Shown: positions 1-7,387 of the stretch, one piece after another | How positions within the stretch are numbered: the first letter of the stretch is position 1 | Layout of the letters: every line of letters starts with the position of its first letter | Source: SG8-4 sp964562575 | Lineage (GTDB): Bacteria > Planctomycetota > Phycisphaerae > Sedimentisphaerales > Anaerobacaceae | Assembly: GCA_964562575.1 (NCBI GenBank) | Contig: CAZLTY010000051.1 | Coordinates: 1 to 22,568, forward strand | DNA length: 22,568 bases | Reading direction: 5' to 3' | Notes under the pieces: model-generated | What the model saw: only the letters and a program-made list of their open reading frames with translations | Database searches by the model: none | What the model was told of the DNA's origin: nothing | Translations under genes and position numbers: made by a program

Positions 1-198
1 TGAACTTACCGCTTTTTTCTGACAACTATACAGTTTTGAGGGAGGCGTCAATTATTGTGAAAAAAATCTGACCGGGGCCCAGGGAATCGCGGGTTGAGCA
101 GAGATATTCCCGGGCAGAACCCAAACAGCATGCACGCATCATAGACTCCTCCACCGCCGGGTGAGGGTGAGTGTCAGTGACCTGCCCTTCGGGGCTAT

Positions 199-1515
199 TC
201 AGCGGAGTCGGCTCACGAAATGGAGGCCGAATTCTCGGGTTCGCAAATCGATGACCGCAAGTTCCTTCCCTTGACCTTGTACGACGATGAAAAAACGCGG
301 ATCAGTGATTCCTACTCGCCGAGGCCCATTCATTGGAGGCAGTTGTCTGACAGACACAGTCTCATGTCCATCCTGCGAGATAATCTCATACAGTTCGGCA
401 TCGCTTATCCGGTCGGCCTCGAACCAATTGGCGACTTTCAGCTTGGCGGCCTTCGCACTCCTCACTGCAATAAGGGCGGCGTCCGAATCATCGTAAGCTA
501 TATGCCCGACGCCTCGTTCCTGGCACCATCTTCTCACGACAGTACGAAAGTCATCGATGGGTCTCTCCAAGCCGACTGTGCAGGGGCCGGTGACAATGTC
601 GAAAACTGGTTGGTGGCTCGCATCGAGGTAGACATCACGACCGCGGAACTTGGCGTTAGAGGTAAACACCAGGTGGGGCCCTGCTCCAGCCCCTCCACCC
701 CAGATTGATCGAATTTCGTCCTCGAAAGGTAGTTTGATTTCAAAAGCATAGCCGTAGGCCATCTCGATGTCTGCATGGCTGTGCGCCCGCGCGCCCAAGG
801 CCCGCACAGGAACGTCCTTAACAGTATCGTACAAACCATTTGCGGCACTGCGTTTCATTAATCCTCTAAAAACTCCAAACTGACTTTGTGTCATTGGATC
901 GTACAGCAGGCTAAGTGGATCGGCGAGTTGTCGCTCCAAATACGTTGAAGCCCATTTGCGAATACCATCAGGTTCTACGCCGACAGGCCGCCCGTCGCCT
1001 GGGCGTATTGGAACACCGGCAAGAAACTTTCGCAGCCAATCGTGTTGAATGTGACGTTGTTGAAGCTGCTCGGCGGTATGTGGCTGGCGAGTTAGCGCGA
1101 GCCAGAGTTGCCACTTGAACGTGTTGACGACGTCGCGGAACTTCAGGTACGCTCCTTCCACATCCCAATCCGACGAGAAGTGGTCTGGGAAGTCTACGTG
1201 GCGATTGAGGAAATGCTCCGGTACATATCGGTCGATGGCATCGAGTAGGTTTTTCTTGCCGGCGGAAGACAACAGTCCCGGCGGATATGTGGCCGCGAAG
1301 TCGCGAATCTCTTCCAGGAGCGATGTGAGCCTCTTCTCTGTCAAGAAAACGTAGGAACGTTTTCTCAGTGCGTTGACAAAACGGTCAGCCACGGCGTTGC
1401 TCAACTGGATTTCCGATGAAACGGACTCGCTCTGATCAACACGTCCAAGTTCAATGGCTTGAGTCGCAAAGAGGACAGAAACCGAGACAATCAGGCATGG
1501 GGTTCCAAGAACCAT
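199..1515 (-). CDS. Exported protein of unknown function
   Basis: I do not recognise a family. The product is about 438 residues from the ATG at 1515. This start is preferred over an in-frame GTG at 1551 because a GAGGGA ribosome site lies 9 nt upstream and because the protein then opens with a good signal sequence (MVLGTPCLIVSVSVLFATQA). The rest is soluble, mixed alpha/beta, with a Gly-rich GGGAGAG stretch near the middle and no further membrane segment, so a periplasmic or secreted location is likely. No catalytic motif could be named. A small GCCC-loop-GGGC hairpin (184-195) lies just beyond the stop codon, but no T-run follows it. Bases 1-198 of the window hold no gene that I can see. 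The coding call is based on ORF length, ribosome site and signal peptide; function is unknown. Confidence 0.7.
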   Translation of the reverse strand: MVLGTPCLIVSVSVLFATQAIELGRVDQSESVSSEIQLSNAVADRFVNALRKRSYVFLTEKRLTSLLEEIRDFAATYPPGLLSSAGKKNLLDAIDRYVPEHFLNRHVDFPDHFSSDWDVEGAYLKFRDVVNTFKWQLWLALTRQPHTAEQLQQRHIQHDWLRKFLAGVPIRPGDGRPVGVEPDGIRKWASTYLERQLADPLSLLYDPMTQSQFGVFRGLMKRSAANGLYDTVKDVPVRALGARAHSHADIEMAYGYAFEIKLPFEDEIRSIWGGGAGAGPHLVFTSNAKFRGRDVYLDASHQPVFDIVTGPCTVGLERPIDDFRTVVRRWCQERGVGHIAYDDSDAALIAVRSAKAAKLKVANWFEADRISDAELYEIISQDGHETVSVRQLPPMNGPRRVGITDPRFFIVVQGQGKELAVIDLRTREFGLHFVSRLR

Positions 1516-1524
1516 CTTGCCATT

Positions 1525-1530
1525 TCCCTC
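1525..1530 (-). promoter_or_regulatory. Ribosome binding site deciding the start at 1515
   Basis: GAGGGA on the minus strand, 9 nt before the ATG at 1513-1515. It supports this start over the upstream GTG at 1551. The TGA stop of an upstream minus-strand reading frame (1529-1825) overlaps this site, a layout often seen inside operons. Confidence 0.55.
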
Positions 1531-1955
1531 AATGAACCACTCGTCGCCCACTGCGGATGAGATGAGTCAAGCCTCCACGAGCCAAACTCAGGGCACACAA
1601 ACCACACGTTTCTGCCGATTCCATTACGTCCGCAACAAGGTCAATCCAGAGTTCACCATCTATAGTTCTAAGATACTTCAGCATAGCAAATTTGCTCGTT
1701 TGGTCAAGACTGTAGGCGTGTGTTTGGTCACCAATTTGCGGCTCCGGCGGATGATGATGCGGCCAAAAGAAAAGGGTGCGGTCGAAAATCTGAGATTCCT
1801 CGGTTGAGCTCAGCACAAGAAACACAGTGAATCTGGGGTTTTCAGCGGCCTATTTCTGATAGTTGAAGTTGCCTCTCGCGGATGAGTTTCATTTTGGCTT
1901 GGCGCTCGCATTGAAGTAGGCTAACCTCTATGCGGCTATTCTGACTGAGAAACTC

Positions 1956-1960
1956 GGAGG
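1956..1960 (+). promoter_or_regulatory. Ribosome binding site deciding the start at 1970
   Basis: GGAGG directly abuts an in-frame ATG at 1961, too close for initiation, but is 9 nt from the ATG at 1970. The second ATG is therefore the likely start of the FG-GAP protein, giving an N-terminus of MKKCRCMPPVHVLLLF. Confidence 0.65.
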
Positions 1961-1969
1961 ATGTTTGGA

Positions 1970-3328
1970 ATGAAGAAATGCAGGTGTATGCCGCCGGTGC
2001 ATGTTCTGTTGCTATTTGTTCTCAGCGCGTTGTGCTGCGCCAAGAGCGATGAGTTCACATATTTCGATACCGAAGACGTCGGAAAGCCGGATGGCAACGT
2101 GCCGCTGATCAGACCCTGGAAGACCGTCGCTCTCGATCCGGAATATGCCGGGCAGTGGATGGTGGCGGCCGACGTAGACGCCGACGGCGAAGTCGAGATC
2201 GTCAGTGCCGAAAACGTCAATGAAGGTGATGTGCATTATACCAGCACGGCGGTCGCGCAAAAACTGGACGGGTCCGTCCTGTGGCGCTGGGGTGACCCTG
2301 ACGTTGGCCGAAAGAACTGGCACCACGACGTCGCATGCCAGCTTCACGATTGGAACAGTGACGGCAACAATGAGGTCGTTCTTTGCACGAAAGGTTCTGT
2401 TGTCGAACTCGAAGGGGCCACGGGCCGCGAGCTCAGGCGGATATCTATCGCCGAAGACGCCACGGACGCTCTGGTGTTCTGCAACCTCTCCGGAGGTGAT
2501 AATTCTACCGACATACTTGTCAAAGACAGATACCGCCGGATATGGGCTTACGATCGGCAGGGCCAACTGCTCTGGACGGTCAAGGATCCCGGCGGATTCC
2601 GAACGGCTCATCAAGCGCGGCCGGTTGACATTGATGGTGACGGGCGCGACGAGATCATGGCGGGTTATGCGATGCTCAATCATGACGGCTCCGTTCGATG
2701 GGTATTCGAATCCAGGAAAGTGGACCAGTCGCGCGGGCATCTGGATTGCGCTCGCGTTGTGCGTTATGGCGCTTTGGCCGAGGATTTTCGCATCGTACTG
2801 ACCTGTTGCGGCGCCAACAACATTGCGCTCGTCGACGGCAACGGCAAAACGCTGTGGGAAGTGTCGGGACATCACTTCGAGTCCATAGATGTCGGTCGTG
2901 TCATACCCGGCCGTCGGGATCGTCACATAGTTGTCGATATTGACCATCAACCGTACGGCAAAAGCCCCATCTGGGTATTGGATGAAAAGGGCGGGCTTCT
3001 CGGTCAGGTAGTAACCGACTACAGCCGGCATCATTGCCTGCTGGATTGGACAGGTGACGGCGTTGACGAGATTCTCGTTGCCCACAAGGGCGGGCTCTAC
3101 AATAATCGAGGCAAAAGGATCGGCACCTTTCACACGCCCGGGATGGATGCCTCTGATAGCGGGACAAAATATGAAAAGAGTATGCTTATCGGCGATATGA
3201 CCGCTGACGGGATACCCGACGTTGTCATCGCCACCCCTGGTGCCGTGTACATCTACAGAAACACACGAGGAAGGAGGCCCGAGAAGCCCGTCCCACTCGG
3301 AACCGAATTTAACTTCACCTTGTATTAG
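1970..3328 (+). CDS. Exported FG-GAP/VCBS-type beta-propeller protein
   Basis: A 452-residue secreted protein, chosen start ATG 1970. It begins with a signal sequence (hydrophobic VLLLFVLSALCC). The mature part carries repeated calcium-binding-like loops of FG-GAP type: DVDADG (about 68-73), DWNSDG (127-132), DIDGDG (220-225), DWTGDG (359-364) and DMTADG (409-414), each followed by an E/D-[IV]-[VM] strand. Such repeats build a seven-bladed propeller seen in integrin-like and rhamnogalacturonan-lyase-related proteins; no catalytic domain is visible beside the propeller, so binding or scaffold use is more likely than catalysis. The next gene starts 37 bp downstream on the same strand, so the two are probably co-transcribed. 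The Cys pair at the signal end does not fit a lipobox well. Family fold is fairly sure, role unknown. Confidence 0.85.
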   Translation: MKKCRCMPPVHVLLLFVLSALCCAKSDEFTYFDTEDVGKPDGNVPLIRPWKTVALDPEYAGQWMVAADVDADGEVEIVSAENVNEGDVHYTSTAVAQKLDGSVLWRWGDPDVGRKNWHHDVACQLHDWNSDGNNEVVLCTKGSVVELEGATGRELRRISIAEDATDALVFCNLSGGDNSTDILVKDRYRRIWAYDRQGQLLWTVKDPGGFRTAHQARPVDIDGDGRDEIMAGYAMLNHDGSVRWVFESRKVDQSRGHLDCARVVRYGALAEDFRIVLTCCGANNIALVDGNGKTLWEVSGHHFESIDVGRVIPGRRDRHIVVDIDHQPYGKSPIWVLDEKGGLLGQVVTDYSRHHCLLDWTGDGVDEILVAHKGGLYNNRGKRIGTFHTPGMDASDSGTKYEKSMLIGDMTADGIPDVVIATPGAVYIYRNTRGRRPEKPVPLGTEFNFTLY

Positions 3329-3365
3329 ACCGGGTCTTTAGAAGACCGTTGATGAGGAGAAGAAC

Positions 3366-5012
3366 ATGAGAAGATCATTGCTGCTGATACTCATCCTTGC
3401 CGTTGTGTCATGGACCTGCAAAGCAGATGCGAATGATGCAAGGAAAACTGAAGCAGGTGTTGTCACTGCGCATTCCCGCGGCTTACATGGCTACATCGGC
3501 TTCAGTGCGTCCCGACCACCGGATCGCTCGGCCTACAGCGCGGGCATGGGGTTCTATTCGGCCGTCTGGCCGCTGATTGCCAGGCCGATTGCCCACTTTC
3601 AGATCGGTCTGCCCAGCGCCTGGATCACACCGGACAACTCCGACAATAAGGATACGCCGCTGGCTCCGATCGGAACGCACGCCAGGGACAACTGGCCGAA
3701 GCGGGGGCCTACCTGGGGTAGCGTATTTCAGACCGTCGAAGGAGGCCTTGGCTATTGGGCGCGAAATCGGTTCCGCTACGGGCCTCCGAAATTCAGCATG
3801 AACGCCACACCGCAATGCTACGACTATGAGGTCGGTTCGCCCGGGTGGTCTTTCTTCTATAGCAGCAAAGCTTTGCCGGACGATCGACTGGGAATCGCCC
3901 AACTGAGCAACCGGCTGCTCATTCCGCCGGACGCGCTGCCTTTCGAGGGCAATCCCAACGGCAAGTTCCTTGGCTACACCTATATGGTCTTGGCCTTTAC
4001 AGAGCCCACCACGGGAGATCCGCCCACCGGAGACCAGGCCTGGACCTGTTTTCTCAGCGCAGCCAATTTCAAGGGTCCGATGGCCTATTACATCCCGGAG
4101 ACCTGGAGCAAGATCGGCAAGCTGTTCAATTATCCGTTTATCTATGGACGGGGACTCGACGCCCGGCCGGGCAGGATGGGCGGCGGCGCCATGGAGATCA
4201 ACACCGTGCCGCGTTTCGAATCCAGAGACGCCCGGGGCGTGGTCTATTCCAAGCTGCCGAAATTGCAGTTCCCGGCGGACGACAAGGGAAGGACCCTTCT
4301 GGTTCAGGACGTGACATATTACTCCAAGGTGGCCCTCTATGATGCCTTCAAGGCATGGCGGGACGGAGGTCCGGCATGCTCGGGGCGGTTCGATGACAAG
4401 GGCGCCTTCAAGTCCACGCTAACGACGCGCACCACGCGCTTCGACCAGGCAGGCAAGAAGATGACCGGAGTCGAGAAGGTCTTTGACACCAAGATATTCG
4501 AAGGCAACGTCTGGGGTCTTCAGTGGTTCGACGGCACTGCCGGCGACAATGGATACTTCCCGCAGTATTTCAGACATGTCGGGGATGAGCGGGTGGCGGT
4601 ATCGGCGGCGGATGTTCCGGCCGAGACGCAGCTTCTCGAAGCGGCGTTCGAACTGGCGGGTCGGGGCCAGCCCTATACATCGCCGACCGACGGCGCCTGG
4701 GGTAATCCTGGCCCGGTGAGCGGGCCCTGTAAGGTCGATCTCGCGGACGGCTCGAGGGTCACCTACTGCTGGTACCGTTTTGTCGATCAGCCGTCTTTCC
4801 AGCAATACAAATGGAGTGAGCACAAGAAGGCGAAATTGCAGTCATTCGTCGAAAAGATACACGCCAACTGGCCGATCGACACCGACTACATGGCGCCGCC
4901 CAGCAGCGGAAGACTGGCAACCCTTGATCCGGCCCTGCTGGTGACGCCTCCCGATGGTCTGGAAGTCGGCTATGTGCCCATCGTGACACATCAGGAAGAC
5001 GCCGGCAAGTAA
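3366..5012 (+). CDS. Large exported protein of unknown function
   Basis: A 548-residue protein that I cannot assign to a family. The start is supported by GAGGAG about 6 nt upstream of the ATG. The N-terminus is a signal sequence (RRSLLLILILAVVSWTCKA). The mature part is rich in Trp, Tyr, Gly and Pro, with aromatic clusters (GSPGWSFFYSS, VTYCWYRFVD), which suggests a compact beta-rich secreted domain, perhaps carbohydrate-binding or enzymatic, but no catalytic motif can be named. It follows the FG-GAP gene by 37 bp, and a hairpin suited to termination lies at 5207-5235, so the two probably form an operon. The 37-bp gap contains a small GGTCTT/AAGACC hairpin without a T-run. The reading frame is long and coherent, so the coding call is firm; the function is open. 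Confidence 0.8.
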   Translation: MRRSLLLILILAVVSWTCKADANDARKTEAGVVTAHSRGLHGYIGFSASRPPDRSAYSAGMGFYSAVWPLIARPIAHFQIGLPSAWITPDNSDNKDTPLAPIGTHARDNWPKRGPTWGSVFQTVEGGLGYWARNRFRYGPPKFSMNATPQCYDYEVGSPGWSFFYSSKALPDDRLGIAQLSNRLLIPPDALPFEGNPNGKFLGYTYMVLAFTEPTTGDPPTGDQAWTCFLSAANFKGPMAYYIPETWSKIGKLFNYPFIYGRGLDARPGRMGGGAMEINTVPRFESRDARGVVYSKLPKLQFPADDKGRTLLVQDVTYYSKVALYDAFKAWRDGGPACSGRFDDKGAFKSTLTTRTTRFDQAGKKMTGVEKVFDTKIFEGNVWGLQWFDGTAGDNGYFPQYFRHVGDERVAVSAADVPAETQLLEAAFELAGRGQPYTSPTDGAWGNPGPVSGPCKVDLADGSRVTYCWYRFVDQPSFQQYKWSEHKKAKLQSFVEKIHANWPIDTDYMAPPSSGRLATLDPALLVTPPDGLEVGYVPIVTHQEDAGK

Positions 5013-5206
5013 TATAGCACAGGACAAAGTGCCCCTGAATATATGACACCGTGACTTCGGTACGTTCCTAACTCGACGGACAGAGAAATCCTCAAGTTTC
5101 AAAAACAGGGTAGACCGAACCCGCATACGGTTATAGAGACGTGCGCTGAATGTAATCGCGAAAAACCCAACTAACCGACAAGAGAGAGCAAACGATTCCG
5201 CACAAG

Positions 5207-5235
5207 AAGGCCCAATATTGGGCGGGCCTTTTCGT
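5207..5235. terminator. Probable bidirectional Rho-independent terminator
   Basis: A 7-bp stem, AAGGCCC (5207-5213) with GGGCCTT (5224-5230), encloses a 10-nt loop. On the plus strand it is followed by further Ts (CCTTTTCG), and on the minus strand by CTTCTTG. It lies between the convergent plus-strand operon ending at 5012 and the cold-shock gene ending at 5258, so it can serve both. Confidence 0.6.
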
Positions 5236-5257
5236 GCTCTTAATTCTTGCTGCCTGG

Positions 5258-5461
5258 TTAGCCCGGGATAACGTTGGTCGCGCAGGGACCCTTTTTGCCT
5301 TGTCCGATTTCAAACTCGACCTTCTGGCCTTCATCGAGTGTTGCATAGCCAGTTGTCTTGATCTCAGAGTGGTGGACAAACAGATCTTCACCGCCGTCAT
5401 CCGGGACAATAAAACCAAATCCCTTACTTGAATTGAACCACTTTACTGTACCTGTACTCAC
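5258..5461 (-). CDS. cspA: Cold-shock protein (CspA family)
   Basis: A 67-residue single cold-shock domain, the usual family length. It shows the nucleic-acid-binding motifs KGFGFI (RNP1, about residues 13-18) and LFVHH (RNP2, about 27-31) and the conserved opening GTVKWFN. The family binds single-stranded RNA and DNA and acts as an RNA chaperone in the cytoplasm; some members are cold-induced, others constitutive. The start codon is GTG, with AAGGAG 8 nt upstream. A possible sigma70-type promoter at 5571-5599 would give a leader of roughly 100 nt, as is common for cold-induced csp mRNAs. The gene stands alone between convergent and divergent neighbours. The symbol is a family name; which paralogue it is cannot be told. 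Confidence 0.95.
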   Translation of the reverse strand: MSTGTVKWFNSSKGFGFIVPDDGGEDLFVHHSEIKTTGYATLDEGQKVEFEIGQGKKGPCATNVIPG

Positions 5462-5840
5462 TGAAACTTCTCCTTGGCCCGTTTACAGGCCACTAAATAA
5501 AATCTCTCATTTCTCAACTATCAGGTGTATACTCTTGAGAGACGAAAGAATATACGCTGCAAACGACCTAATACTATGGAGGGGACGGCGAAAATTCAAT
5601 AAAAAATAAATAAAATTTAGCGTGTGGTTCCGCGTATTCGTCTGATGCCTGCCGGCGGCTCCCGTCACCGTGACTGGCCGATGAGCTCTCCGAGACGCCC
5701 GGTAAGGATAAACGGGACAATGCCAACAGGGTCTAACTGGCAAAATACGTGAATCTTTGACATATTTCTCCAAACAAACCCGGTCGTCGGCAAGTACGTT
5801 TTAGCAGGGCTTTTGAAAACAGGATTTAAGGAGTCCAGGG
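5462..5840. other. Intergenic stretch between cold-shock gene and msr gene
   Basis: About 380 bases between divergent genes. It holds the cold-shock leader and its possible promoter, an AT-rich run (about 5591-5622), and an AAGGAG ribosome site (5828-5833) for the plus-strand gene. A TTGACA at about 5757 has no acceptable -10 partner, so no plus-strand promoter is called. Confidence 0.4.
5571..5599 (-). promoter_or_regulatory. Possible sigma70-type promoter of the cold-shock gene
   Basis: Read on the minus strand: TTGAAT, a 17-nt spacer, then TAGTAT, each 4 of 6 matches to the consensus. It predicts a leader of about 100 nt. Within that leader, TCTCAA and TTGAGA can pair, so a structured leader is possible. 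Confidence 0.35.
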
Positions 5841-7331
5841 ATGAAACTTGTAAAGACTGTGAGATTTTTGTGGTTCTTGCTTGTCTCGCTTCTTTTGGTG
5901 GCAATGTTGAGAGGCGGTGTTCGAGAACAGCCGGACAACTCCGGGAAGAAGACCGAAGAACCGCTTGAGATTGCGCTGATAGATGATTTCACATCTGAGA
6001 AATCGGACAAGACAAGCCGTGCAAAATGGGAGTTCGTCAGTGACCGTGCGGCCGGCGGCGCTTCTGCCGGAGCAATAGAACTTACGAAACACGATGGTCG
6101 CCCGTGCCTGCACATGACAGGTTCAGTATCGGCCATCAACAACAACGGATTCATCCAGGCAAGGCTCAGCCTCATTTCGAGACGCAGGAGCTTTGATGCC
6201 GGCATGTTCAAGGGAATAAGGTTGCGCCTCAAGGGCAACGGGGCCCCTTATGCCGTTCATCTACGAACGGCGGACACGAAGTTGCGATGGCAGTTCTACA
6301 GCGGCTCTTTTGCGACAAATGGACAGTGGCAGGAGATTGCGATTCCTTTTGCGCGATTTAAGTCGAAATCGTTGAGAAACCCACTCGATGCGACGTCCAT
6401 AAGAAGTATCGCGCTGGCGGCAGCCGCAGGGGAGTTCGACGCGGACATCTTCGTTGATGAGATCGCCTTCTATGGGGACAAAGACATGTATAAGAAACTA
6501 ACTCCCGCCGAAGAAAGGGTCATCATCGGCAAGGGGACAGAGAGACCTTTCAGTGGCAAGTACGACAAGCATTTCGCCGAGGGCGTGTACACGTGCAAAA
6601 AGTGCGGCGCCAGGCTCTACGAGTCGTCGGCCAAGTTCAATTCAGGCTGCGGCTGGCCGGCCTTTGACGATGAACTGCCCGGAGCGGTCAGGAGAACCCG
6701 CGATAGAGACGGGATTCGGACGGAGATCACGTGCGCCAGGTGTGGGGGACATCTCGGCCATGTGTTCACAGGCGAGCGATTGACCGCCAAGAACGTCCGC
6801 CATTGCGTCAATTCGATATCGATGGATTTCGTCCCGACCGAAGAAGTCAAAACAGAACGTGCGATTTTTGCTTCAGGCTGTTTTTGGGGAACCGAGTATC
6901 ATCTTCAAAGGGCCCCCGGCGTCATCTCTACTGCTGTCGGCTACACAGGGGGACGTCTGGCAAATCCAACCTACAAGCAGGTCTGCACCGACCGGACCGG
7001 TCACGCCGAGGCGGTGGAAGTGATCTATGATCCGACCAAGACCAGCTACGAGAAGCTCGCCCGCCTGTTCTTCGAGACGCATGATTTCACCCAGTTGAAT
7101 CGCCAGGGACCCGACGTCGGCAAGCAGTATCGTTCCGCCGTCTTCTATCTGGACCAAGAGCAGAAGCAAACAGCCGATGAGCTTATCAAGACACTCAAAG
7201 AAAAAGGTTTCGCCGTAAAGACCGAGGTCACCAAGGCAACGAAATTCTGGCCCGCAGAGCTATACCACCAGGACTACTACAAAAAAACCGGCAAGACCCC
7301 TTACTGCCACGTCTACAGGAAAATATTCTGA
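5841..7331 (+). CDS. msrBA: Exported CIA30-MsrB-MsrA fusion, peptide-methionine sulfoxide reductase
   Basis: A 496-residue protein with an AAGGAG ribosome site 7 nt upstream. Order: a hydrophobic export/anchor segment (about 8-24), a CIA30-like jelly-roll domain (about 45-213, IDDF opening, DADIFVDEIAFYG close), MsrB (about 218-333) and MsrA (about 338-496). MsrB shows zinc cysteines C252, C255, C298 and C301, the GCGWPAF motif with C270 as a possible resolving Cys, and catalytic C322 in RHCVNS. MsrA shows catalytic C347 in GCFWGTEY and a C-terminal Cys (C489) placed like a resolving residue. MsrB reduces R- and MsrA S-methionine sulfoxide, so the protein should repair oxidised proteins, here outside the cytoplasm. 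MsrB-MsrA fusions are known; the N-terminal CIA30-like domain is unusual to me. It is convergent with the kinase gene that ends at 7386. Confidence 0.93.
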   Translation: MKLVKTVRFLWFLLVSLLLVAMLRGGVREQPDNSGKKTEEPLEIALIDDFTSEKSDKTSRAKWEFVSDRAAGGASAGAIELTKHDGRPCLHMTGSVSAINNNGFIQARLSLISRRRSFDAGMFKGIRLRLKGNGAPYAVHLRTADTKLRWQFYSGSFATNGQWQEIAIPFARFKSKSLRNPLDATSIRSIALAAAAGEFDADIFVDEIAFYGDKDMYKKLTPAEERVIIGKGTERPFSGKYDKHFAEGVYTCKKCGARLYESSAKFNSGCGWPAFDDELPGAVRRTRDRDGIRTEITCARCGGHLGHVFTGERLTAKNVRHCVNSISMDFVPTEEVKTERAIFASGCFWGTEYHLQRAPGVISTAVGYTGGRLANPTYKQVCTDRTGHAEAVEVIYDPTKTSYEKLARLFFETHDFTQLNRQGPDVGKQYRSAVFYLDQEQKQTADELIKTLKEKGFAVKTEVTKATKFWPAELYHQDYYKKTGKTPYCHVYRKIF

Positions 7332-7373
7332 TTTTTCCGCCTATCAATCCCCAGCCTACAGGTTTTGGCAATG

Positions 7374-7387
7374 AGAATCCGGATTCT
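7374..7387. repeat. 14-bp perfect palindrome at convergent gene ends
   Basis: AGAATCCGGATTCT reads the same on both strands and includes part of the kinase gene's stop codon (7386-7388). It could add to mRNA 3' end structure for either gene, but no T-run follows on either strand, so it is not called a terminator. Confidence 0.4.

Larger units (their letters stand above)
1516..1969. other. Intergenic stretch between divergent genes
   Basis: About 450 bases between the divergent starts at 1515 and 1970. A minus-strand frame of 98 codons (1529-1825, GTG start, no clear ribosome site) ends with its stop inside the ribosome site of the next gene. A plus-strand frame of similar length overlaps it. 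Neither resembles a known protein, so neither is called a gene. I saw no convincing promoter pair for the plus-strand gene. Confidence 0.4.

Noticed and set aside
2012..3133. A 373-codon minus-strand frame
   Set aside because: It lies entirely antisense to the FG-GAP gene, whose repeats and signal peptide fix the coding strand.
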